Positions 42,945 through 53,040 of a DNA stretch of 64,000 bases are shown in pieces. The translations under genes and the position numbers were made by a program. The stretch is from the NCBI GenBank assembly GCA_023150475.1, contig JAKLKU010000005.1, positions 124,001 to 188,000 on the forward strand, written 5' to 3'. The stretch comes from Planctomycetota bacterium. Lineage in GTDB: Bacteria; Planctomycetota; UBA1135; GCA-002686595. The notes beneath the pieces are model-generated. The model was given only the letters and a program-made list of their open reading frames with translations. It did not search any database and had not been told where the DNA came from. Position 1 is the first letter of the stretch. Every line of letters starts with the position of its first letter.

Positions 42945-44357
42945 TCACCGGAAGAACACGAGCGTCACGACCACGAAGATCGGGATCAGGATCGCGATCG
43001 AGTAGGCCATGTACCCGAAGAAGCTCGGCATGCGCACGCCGTTCTCCTCGGCGATCGCCTTGACCATGAAATTCGGTCCGTTGCCGATGTACGTGTTGGC
43101 GCCCATGAACACCGAGCCGCACGAGATCGCGACGAGCAGCATCTCGCTCGCGCCGCCTTTCGCGAGCAGGTTGCCGAGGAACGCGCCTTCGAGCGGCACG
43201 TGTTCGAGCCCCGCCGCGGTCGCGGAGAACGCGAGGTACGTCGGTGCGTTGTCGAGGAAGCTCGAGAGCAACCCGCTCGCCCAGAAGAACTGCCACGGCT
43301 CCGAGAGCGCGAAACCGTGGCCGAAGATGAGTCGCTCGCCCTGACTCCATGCGTTGAGGATCAGGAGCGCCGGCCCCATCGTCACGAAGATGCCTGCGAA
43401 GAGCACGGCGACCTCGATGATCGGCGCGAACGTGAAACGATTCTCGTGCCGCACGTGCGACTTCGTCATCGCGTAGGACCAACCCGCGAGCCCAAGCATC
43501 GCGAGCTCTTGCACTCCGAAGTGCCACGGTTTGCCGCCGTTCCCGAGGCCCGAGCCCGACGCGATGATCACGCCGACGATCGCGAGCAGGAACACGATGT
43601 TGTGCTTGCCGTCGATGCCGAACTTGGCGTGGTGTTGGACCGCCTCGAGCTGCGAGCCCTTGCGTTCGAGCTCTTCCTTGTTGAGCACGATCTGGTCCCA
43701 AACGTTGAAGAGGAAGAGCAGCAGCGCGTTGACGAGCAGCCACTCCTTCCACAAACGCAGCGTCCACTCGAACGGCACGCCTTTGAGGAACCCGAGGAAG
43801 AGCGGCGGGTCGCCGAGCGGCGTCAGCAAGCCTCCGCAGTTCGACACCGTGAAGATGAAAAAGACGACGAGGTGCACCTTGCGCTTGCGCGACGCGTTCG
43901 CGCGCAGGAAGGGCCGGATCAAGAGCATCGACGCGCCCGTCGTGCCGATCAGGTTCGCGAGCACCGCGCCGAGGCCGAGCAGACACGAGTTGACGAGCGG
44001 CGTGCCAGAGAACGAGCCGCGGATGTAGATCCCGCCCGAGATCACGAAGAGCGACGCGAGCAGCGCGAGGAACGAAACGTACTCCTCGAGCTTCTCGAGC
44101 AAGTTGTGACCGCCCTCGGCGCCGTGCGCGAAGAGCATGTACGCCGCGATCGGCAGCGCGCAGGTGGCGGCGACCTTCGCGCGGTTCTTGTTGTGCTCCC
44201 ACCAGTGCCCCGCGAAGAGCGGCAGCACGGCGATCGCGAGCAGCAAGAGCGCGAACGGGACGACGGTCCAGAGCCCGAGAGTCGCGCCGAGCGAGCCTTC
44301 GCTCGCGGCGAACGAGCCTCCGCTCGCGACGGAGGAGAGTGTGGCGAGAGTGCTCAT
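42945..44357 (-). CDS. NhaD/ion-transporter superfamily sodium:proton antiporter
   Basis: A 470-residue membrane protein with about 12 helices. Key blocks are LANLIGTTGASMLLIRPFLRA, SNCGGLLTPLGDPPLFLGFLKGV, FLDNAPTYLAFSA and GANTYIGNGPNFMV. The two inverted repeat halves of the ion transporter (IT) superfamily are visible: the GTTGAS/TPLGDPP and the LDNAPTY/IGNGPNF segments. NhaD-type Na+/H+ exchange is the best assignment; citrate- or arsenite-type relatives are possible. ATG 44357 is chosen. Its stop overlaps the alternative GTG start of the apbE gene. Confidence 0.88.
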   Translation of the reverse strand: MSTLATLSSVASGGSFAASEGSLGATLGLWTVVPFALLLLAIAVLPLFAGHWWEHNKNRAKVAATCALPIAAYMLFAHGAEGGHNLLEKLEEYVSFLALLASLFVISGGIYIRGSFSGTPLVNSCLLGLGAVLANLIGTTGASMLLIRPFLRANASRKRKVHLVVFFIFTVSNCGGLLTPLGDPPLFLGFLKGVPFEWTLRLWKEWLLVNALLLFLFNVWDQIVLNKEELERKGSQLEAVQHHAKFGIDGKHNIVFLLAIVGVIIASGSGLGNGGKPWHFGVQELAMLGLAGWSYAMTKSHVRHENRFTFAPIIEVAVLFAGIFVTMGPALLILNAWSQGERLIFGHGFALSEPWQFFWASGLLSSFLDNAPTYLAFSATAAGLEHVPLEGAFLGNLLAKGGASEMLLVAISCGSVFMGANTYIGNGPNFMVKAIAEENGVRMPSFFGYMAYSIAILIPIFVVVTLVFFR

Positions 44358-44494
44358 GGCAGGGACGCCCAAGGAAACGCACGAGACCGCGCGAACCAAG
44401 CGCGAGACCGGATTTTCTTGGGTCGTCCGCCACGAACGACGCGGCCCGCGCCGAAACGCGGGCCGCGACTCGCATCACGTCTCGGCGGCCGAGC

Positions 44495-47398
<2,904 letters not shown>

Positions 47399-47726
47399 GG
47401 GGTTCCTCGGAAACGTCTCGGAACGAAAGAGGGCGAATACGATATCCACGGCCTTCGCAGGCGCCAACGACCGCGAGCGTGCGCACGAGGCCTTACGCCG
47501 ATCGTGCACCACTGCGCGCGTTTCGCGCGCCCCGCGAAAGGGCGTACCGGGCGCCGCGCCCGCAGCGCAAGCGTCCCGGTGCCGGCACGCGCCGATGTCG
47601 CGCCCGCGACGAAGCCGCGCACACGGCTTGGTCGCTCGTCACGGACGAGTCCGCTCGGCGTGGTGGATCGCGACGCCGAGCGGCGCCAGTGTCCCGCGTG
47701 GATCGCGACTCAATTCGAGCTCGCGC
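47399..47726. other. 328-base non-coding gap
   Basis: This gap lies between the start of the M16 gene and the end of the VOC gene, both on the minus strand, so it should contain the M16 promoter. GTGGATCGCGAC occurs twice (near 47662 and 47698). I found no gene, hairpin or RNA. Confidence 0.4.
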
Positions 47727-48404
47727 TCACTTGCGTCCGGCCCACGCCGGTTGCTTGGCGAGCATCTCGCGCGCCGCACGTTCGGCGTCCGGGCGACTCA
47801 GCTTCTGCATCGGAATGAAGTAGCCGTTGATGCAGCCTTCGAGGATCGTCTCGTACGGCTTGAGCTCGCCACGCTCGTCCACGCACCAGTTGCAGTACAT
47901 CTGGCCGGGCTTCGCATCGGTCAGCGGCATGCTGCACGACTGGCAGGTCGACAGCGCGACCAACGTGTAGAGCGTCAGCCGATAACCGTCGGGATCGAGG
48001 ACCGTGAAGTCGCGCTGGCCGTAGAACTGCGTGCGCGGCGCGTTCGCTCTCACGCCGAGCTTCGCGAGCCGCGCGTGGAACGCGTCGACGTCCGGCACCG
48101 CGACGTACGCGATCATGCCGACACCGGCCTTGTGCTCGGCGAACTCACGCGCTTCGGCGGCTTTCTCGGCGAGCTCGGGCGAACCCGCGGGCATGCACTT
48201 CCCGAGGTCCTCGGGGCTGAAGTGTTGCCCGAGCATGATCGCTTGTTTGTCGAGCACGAGGTTCGCCCACAGCGGACGCTCCTTGTCCGGCCACGCTTCG
48301 CGGAGCTCGAAGCCGAGCGTATCGCGGTAGAACGCGAGGCTCTTCGCCATGTCGCGCACGGTCAACATCAGGCACAACGGGTACTGCTTGGTCTCTTGGC
48401 TCAT
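47727..48404 (-). CDS. VOC-domain protein fused to a zinc-ribbon domain
   Basis: A 225-residue protein. Residues 8-150 form a vicinal-oxygen-chelate/glyoxalase-like domain (LMLTVRDMAKSLAFYRDTLG, FTVLDPDGYRLTLY). The C-terminal 70 residues form a four-cysteine zinc ribbon: CQSCSMPL...YCNWC, followed by CINGYFIPMQ. Such ribbons occur alone as putative regulatory domains. The VOC core probably binds a metal ion for lyase, dioxygenase or resistance functions, but no clear complete metal triad is visible. It starts at ATG 48404. Confidence 0.85.
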   Translation of the reverse strand: MSQETKQYPLCLMLTVRDMAKSLAFYRDTLGFELREAWPDKERPLWANLVLDKQAIMLGQHFSPEDLGKCMPAGSPELAEKAAEAREFAEHKAGVGMIAYVAVPDVDAFHARLAKLGVRANAPRTQFYGQRDFTVLDPDGYRLTLYTLVALSTCQSCSMPLTDAKPGQMYCNWCVDERGELKPYETILEGCINGYFIPMQKLSRPDAERAAREMLAKQPAWAGRK

Positions 48405-48505
48405 CGGAAACTCCTGTTGCCCAGCCGCCGAACCGCCCGAGCGTAGCGCGAAGCCACACGACGGGGAGCCCGCTCGTACGGAGAGCGCGTAAGGCCTCTG
48501 CGAGT

Positions 48506-51112
48506 TCAGGGCGTGACGACCGTGACTTCGCGCCAACGGAGCTGCAACGGGATCTTGCGCAGCGCGGTCTCGCCGTGCAGCAACACCAGCGTCGCCGCCT
48601 CCTCGGGCACGATCGTCAGCGGGAACTCGCCGTCGATGCGCTCGATCTCGTGCCCGTCACTCGAAAGGCTTGGCGTTTCGAAGCGCACCATGAGCCGTTT
48701 GCCGTCGCGGTCGAGCACGCTGATCCTGTCGCACTCCTCCGGCGCATCCTCGAGCCGCAACGAGAACTCGCGCTTGGCGACTAGCACGCTGCGCTCACAG
48801 TCGGCGTCGCTCGGCGCGGGGAAGCTCGCGTCTTCGACGCCTTCACTGCCGACCGCGAGGTACGCCGAACGACCGACGTCGCGGAACTCGAAACGTCCGG
48901 AGTGATCGGTGACGGTCGAGCGCACGACCGACCTTCGCCAGCCACCGAAGTCGAACACGACCACGCCGGCCCGCACGACCACGCCGTCGAGCGGCGCTCC
49001 GTCGGTCGCCACGATGCGCCCCGCGAGGAGAGGCCGCACGGAGTCCGCAGGTACGCGGAGTTCGAGCTCTTGCCCGGCGCTCACCGGCTCGCTCTGGAGC
49101 TCCGCCAGCGTTCCCGGATGCCATGCATGGATTCGATAGGGTCGAGCGAGCAATCCGCCGAGCTCGAACCGACCTTCCGAGTCGAGCTCGTGGCCGTCCT
49201 CTCGTCGCGTCGACGCGCTCCACTCCTCCACCGTCAAGGACGTCGAAGCGAAGCGCGTCCCGTCGAGCAAAGCGACCCGCCAGCCTTTCGCCGGAGCTCC
49301 GTCCACGTCGAGCACGCGACCGCGAATCGGCGGCAGACTCGGACCCAGCACGAGATCCGGCGCAGTGACATCTTCACCCGTCGGACGCTGCTCCGCGAAG
49401 GCCTCGATCACTGCCGGCCGCAGTCCGACCTTGCTCGCGGTCAAGAGCGTGCGCGCGTCCGGCCAGGAGCGAACGCGAAGCGAATAGGAGCCGCCCTCAT
49501 CCGTGCTGGCTGTGTCTTGTCCGAGCGCGACGGTCGCGCCTTCGACCGGCGACCCGGTTTCGTCGACCACTCGGCCGCGCACCCAGTGCAGCTTCGGCGC
49601 GGCTTGGAGCTCGGTCGTGATGCGCAGCTCGAGCTCCGAGGAGCCGTCGAGCACCGCGTGACCGTGCCAAAGACTGCCGTCGGGATTGCTGCGTTGCGCG
49701 TTGATCCACTCGCCGGCAACGCCGGGCGCGCTCGGGAAGCGGAAGCGTCCGACTCCATCGCACTCCGTCGACCAAGAACCTAGCAGCTCGATCCGCCGAA
49801 CGCGGCGACCGGGCAGCGCCGGATCGCGCCAACCGGCGGAGAGATCGACGCGCGCGTTCGCGAGCGGCAAGCCGTCCGCATCGACGACGACGCCGGCGAG
49901 CTCGACGCGCGGCGCGACGACGAGCAGTGGCCGCGGATCGTCCACATCGTCGGCCGACGCGACCAGGATCCAACTCGAGCCTGCCGGGTGCACCGAGCCC
50001 CGCGCCGCTTCGTAGTGAACGAGCTGCAGTTCCCCATCGGGCCCACTCTTCGCACGCGGACGTTCGAACGGCTCACCGAGCAGCGCCTCGCGCACGCCGA
50101 GGTACCCCGGGTGCTCGTCGACGAGCCGGTCGACGAGCTCTGGGATGGCGCGGTAGAGCTCTCGATCGGCGGCCGTCACGCCGAAGCCCTGGTTTCCGGC
50201 CCACACCGTGCCGCCTTCGTCGACGCGCACTTCGCGTTCGTCGACGAACTCGAACTCGACGCCCGCGAGTGCCCGTCCTTCGATGTCGACGCAGCGCGCG
50301 GTGTACGTCGCCACGGGGCGCGTGTCGGTCGCGACCGACTCATCCGCCGGTGCGACGGGAACCACCGGCTCGCGATGGGTACTCGCCGGATCGACGGATG
50401 CGATGGACTCGGCGCCGACTGCCGGTGTCCGCGTCGCGACTCCGTCCGGCTCGGTCACGCTCCGTATGCGCCACACCCAAACCACGAGAATCGAAAGTGC
50501 GGCGAACACGACGAGCCACGACGCGAACACGGCGCTCGATCCGAGGTGCGTGGCGACGGCTTCGGCCGCGACGAACGGACGACCGGCGAGAGGCGCGAGC
50601 GCCGCGAGCCACGTCGTGCGATTGCCGTGGCGGCGATCGAGCTCCGCACGCAAGCTCTCGAGGCCGCGCCGCAACCTCGTGCGCACCGTCGCGACCGGCA
50701 CGCCGGTGCGCGCCGCGATCTCCGCGGCCTCGAGGCCCTGGAAGAAGCGCAGGAGCAACGTCGAGCGGTACGGCTCGTCGAGCGCGACCACGAGGCCCGC
50801 GAGTTCGCGCTGCAGATCCGCCTGCTCGACGAGTTCCGCGGCGCCTGGCAGCGCTTCGGGCCGCGCGACCGCGGCCTCGCGCGTCGCTCGCCGCGTGCGC
50901 TCGCGACCGAACTTGCGCGCCGTGTTGCGCACGACGGCGCCGAGCCAACCGCGCAGGTTCATCGCGTGGCCGGGCGGCGCGCGCAGCGCGGCGAGCCACG
51001 CCTCCTGCGCAACGTCCTCCGCCGCCTCGGAGTCGGCGATCAGCGTGCGGGCGAGCGCACGGACCCAGTCGGCGTGCTCGAGCAGTGCTTCGACGTTCGT
51101 GTGCGTGTCCAT
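48506..51112 (-). CDS. ECF sigma factor fused to TM anchor and CarboxypepD-like repeats
   Basis: An 868-residue fusion. Residues 8-75 are sigma-70 region 2 (HADWVRALARTLIADSEAAE, DVAQEAWLAAL, MNLRGWLGAVVRNTARKFGR) and residues 95-162 are region 4 (LDEPYRSTLLLRFFQGL, GVPVATVRTRLRRGLESL). A single transmembrane helix at about residues 195-214 (VFASWLVVFAALSILVVWVW) follows. Residues 250-868 are repeated carboxypeptidase-regulatory-like beta-sandwich domains (for example VELAGVVVDADGLPLANARV, HWVRGRVVDETGSPVEGATV, LLAGRIVATDGAPLDGVVV). The sigma part is thus cytoplasmic and tethered to a large extracytoplasmic sensor. Release by proteolysis or conformational signalling would control transcription. 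No anti-sigma gene is adjacent. Confidence 0.9.
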   Translation of the reverse strand: MDTHTNVEALLEHADWVRALARTLIADSEAAEDVAQEAWLAALRAPPGHAMNLRGWLGAVVRNTARKFGRERTRRATREAAVARPEALPGAAELVEQADLQRELAGLVVALDEPYRSTLLLRFFQGLEAAEIAARTGVPVATVRTRLRRGLESLRAELDRRHGNRTTWLAALAPLAGRPFVAAEAVATHLGSSAVFASWLVVFAALSILVVWVWRIRSVTEPDGVATRTPAVGAESIASVDPASTHREPVVPVAPADESVATDTRPVATYTARCVDIEGRALAGVEFEFVDEREVRVDEGGTVWAGNQGFGVTAADRELYRAIPELVDRLVDEHPGYLGVREALLGEPFERPRAKSGPDGELQLVHYEAARGSVHPAGSSWILVASADDVDDPRPLLVVAPRVELAGVVVDADGLPLANARVDLSAGWRDPALPGRRVRRIELLGSWSTECDGVGRFRFPSAPGVAGEWINAQRSNPDGSLWHGHAVLDGSSELELRITTELQAAPKLHWVRGRVVDETGSPVEGATVALGQDTASTDEGGSYSLRVRSWPDARTLLTASKVGLRPAVIEAFAEQRPTGEDVTAPDLVLGPSLPPIRGRVLDVDGAPAKGWRVALLDGTRFASTSLTVEEWSASTRREDGHELDSEGRFELGGLLARPYRIHAWHPGTLAELQSEPVSAGQELELRVPADSVRPLLAGRIVATDGAPLDGVVVRAGVVVFDFGGWRRSVVRSTVTDHSGRFEFRDVGRSAYLAVGSEGVEDASFPAPSDADCERSVLVAKREFSLRLEDAPEECDRISVLDRDGKRLMVRFETPSLSSDGHEIERIDGEFPLTIVPEEAATLVLLHGETALRKIPLQLRWREVTVVTP

Positions 51113-51429
51113 CGGTTCCGCCGCCCGAGTCCCGTGCTCGCCCGATCTGCTTCGAGAATCTCCGAAAACGATCGCGAGCGGCTCGAGACCCTCGCGGTCG
51201 TCGCGCCCAAGTCCGAGACAGCATGCCGCACCGGCCGTCGAGTGTCGCGACATCGGCCACGGCCAGAGCAGCGTCGAGCGGTCCAGTGTTCTGGAGCGCG
51301 CACGTCCGCTTGCCACCGACTCGCACGGGTCCGGCGAACTCGGCTCGCACCTCCGTGGGATCCGCGGCACCGACGCGGGTGTCGGCCTGACGCAATGGCG
51401 GTGACGCGACGCGGCGGCTCGACGGCGGG
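51113..51429. other. 317-base non-coding gap upstream of the sigma fusion
   Basis: This region lies between the small hypothetical gene and the ECF-fusion ATG, both on the minus strand, so it probably holds the promoter of the fusion. No convincing gene, RNA or hairpin is visible. Confidence 0.4.
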
Positions 51430-51966
51430 CTATTTCTCTCGCGACTCGACGACGACCAGACGTTCGAGACGTGCACCGAGCGTCTGCGGGCGCTCGGTGA
51501 CGACGACGAGGTCGTCGCCGTCGCCCCACTCGCCGCGGTGGCCGTCACCGACCCAGAGCGCGGCGTCCTCGAACTCGAGTTCGAGGACGTGCGGCACGCC
51601 GTCGAGTCCCAGCACGTGCGCCCGCTCGAGCACGCTTCCGACGTACCCACTCCAAGGCGCGACGCGACTCGCATCGACCGCTGCGAGTGCGTCCGCACGA
51701 AACGCGCTCGTCGAACGGGCTTGCACGGAGAAATGGTGTTCCCAGCCGGCGTTCTCGTCCCAAGTGACGTGAACCGACGCGCCTTCGCCGAAGGCCAAAA
51801 TGAGCTCGCCACCGAAACACACGTCGCCTCGGGACAGATCGGCCGACTCCAACGTCCCGCCGACCCGCAGCAGTCCGAAGCTCAGGCCGCTGAGTCGTCG
51901 GCCGACGACCGCCCGCAGCGCGGCGAGCACACGCATCGCCAGTCGCTGTCGCGCTGCGTCCTTCAT
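51430..51966 (-). CDS. Hypothetical protein
   Basis: A 178-residue predicted protein of mixed alpha/beta character. The segments LSRGDVCFGGELILAFGEG and SVHVTWDENAGWEHHFSVQA look like a beta-sheet core with Trp residues, and a second set (VLELEFEDAALWVGDGHRGEWGDGDDLVVV) follows. I do not recognise the family. It begins at ATG 51966, 20 bases from the tRNA gene, and has no operon partner. Real coding is supported by uninterrupted high-GC codon use and by a coherent protein-like composition, but the function is unknown. Confidence 0.65.
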   Translation of the reverse strand: MKDAARQRLAMRVLAALRAVVGRRLSGLSFGLLRVGGTLESADLSRGDVCFGGELILAFGEGASVHVTWDENAGWEHHFSVQARSTSAFRADALAAVDASRVAPWSGYVGSVLERAHVLGLDGVPHVLELEFEDAALWVGDGHRGEWGDGDDLVVVTERPQTLGARLERLVVVESREK

Positions 51967-51985
51967 CGTGCTGGCCGTCCAGCCG

Positions 51986-52062
51986 TGGTGGGTCCTGCAG
52001 GACTCGAACCTGCGACCAAGCGATTATGAGTCGCCTGCTCTAACCGACTGAGCTAAGGACCC
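51986..52062 (-). tRNA. tRNA-Ile (CAT anticodon, lysidine type)
   Basis: A complete cloverleaf: the 7-bp acceptor stem is GGGTCCT with AGGACCC, the D-arm has AGCTCAGTCGGTTAGAGC, the anticodon loop is CTCATAA and the T-arm has GCAGGTTCGAGTCCTGC. The anticodon-stem segment GGCGACTCATAATCGC matches the well-known tRNA-Ile2 sequence, where the CAU wobble C is converted to lysidine. The 3' CCA is encoded (51986-51988 on the plus strand). Initiator or elongator tRNA-Met would have different stems, so Ile2 is preferred. Confidence 0.92.
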
Positions 52063-52114
52063 GGGTTTGCGGAAGCTCGTCCACGAGCGGCGGGTCGCGG
52101 CGGCGCGCCGTTGC

Positions 52115-52138
52115 CGACTCGCCGACTCGCCGACTCGC
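52115..52138. repeat. Three-copy octamer repeat CGACTCGC
   Basis: Three perfect copies of CGACTCGC occupy 52115-52138, flanked by related CGTTGCGC-like octamers. On the minus strand the unit reads as CGAGTCGG, one base different from CGAGACGG at 34169-34208. It lies in the 224-base gap between the tRNA and the ECF sigma gene. There are too few bases to assign a function. Confidence 0.8.
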
Positions 52139-52286
52139 CGTTGCGCCAGTTCGCCGAAGAACGGACCTGGGATGAGCTGAGGTGAGTCGCTGCGACTCGC
52201 CATGCGCGAACGTACACGAACGCGCCCCACTTGCGGAAGCTCGAGGGCTCGCGAGCGTCGCATGTGTTCCCGAGGCGCGAGCGCAC

Positions 52287-52961
52287 TCACCCCGCACCGA
52301 GGCTCGCGTCGCCGGCGCCGGAGCGCAGACGCTTCGAAAGCAACTCCATCGCCTTGCGATGGCGATGCCAGGCCGCGGAGAGGCCGATCCCGAGGCGCTC
52401 CGCGATCGCTTCCATCGTCAGCTCCTCGATGACGTGCAAGCGCACGATCTCGCGCAGTTCCGGCGGGAGCTCGGCGAGCGCTTCGCGGGTGACCGCGACT
52501 TTCTCCTCGCGCGAGACGATCCGACTGGGGGTTTGCGAATCGAGGGGCAAGCTCGCGGAAATCGACACCGAGCCACCGTCGGCCGGCGCGCCCGCAGCGC
52601 GGAGTTCGGAGAAGCGCGACGTGCGCTGCGTGCCGCCGCGTTTCAACGCGGCCACGTGGCGCGCGGTCTCGCGGATGCGGTTGCGCGCGATCTCGAAGAG
52701 CCACGCACGGAACGCCGCCGGCCCGGTCCAACGGTGCTGCTCACGATCACGCCAAGCGTGCGCCAGCGTCTCCTGCCAGAGGTCCTCGGCGGAACAGTGC
52801 TCGCGCAATGCCTTGCTCATCGCGGAGGCGATCACGACGTGCATCGCCGCCGGATTGATCGACTGGATCAACGCTTCCCAGCGCGTCGCATCCGTGTGGA
52901 GCAGCGAATCGCCGAGCGAAGGATCGGAACCGGCGTCGCCGGAGGAGTTGCGAGCGTCCAC
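52287..52961 (-). CDS. ECF-type sigma factor next to a Ser/Thr kinase
   Basis: A 224-residue RNA polymerase sigma factor of the extracytoplasmic-function type. Region 2 lies at about residues 40-105 (CSAEDLWQETLAHAWRDRE, AFRAWLFEIARNRIRETARH) and region 4 at about 165-213 (LPPELREIVRLHVIEELTMEAIAERLGIGLS). It follows the kinase-FGE gene by 79 bases on the same strand, so the two are likely cotranscribed. Planctomycete ECF factors encoded beside Ser/Thr kinases are thought to be activated by phosphorylation rather than by anti-sigma release. Start is GTG 52961. Its targets are not visible, although the repeat-protein operon lies divergent from this transcription unit. Confidence 0.9.
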   Translation of the reverse strand: MDARNSSGDAGSDPSLGDSLLHTDATRWEALIQSINPAAMHVVIASAMSKALREHCSAEDLWQETLAHAWRDREQHRWTGPAAFRAWLFEIARNRIRETARHVAALKRGGTQRTSRFSELRAAGAPADGGSVSISASLPLDSQTPSRIVSREEKVAVTREALAELPPELREIVRLHVIEELTMEAIAERLGIGLSAAWHRHRKAMELLSKRLRSGAGDASLGAG

Positions 52962-53040
52962 GCGCTCGAATCGTAGTCGCCGCGTACGGGTTCGCCAGAG
53001 CGGGTTGGCCCCGCACGCTCGCGCGCGCTCGGAGCCAGGC

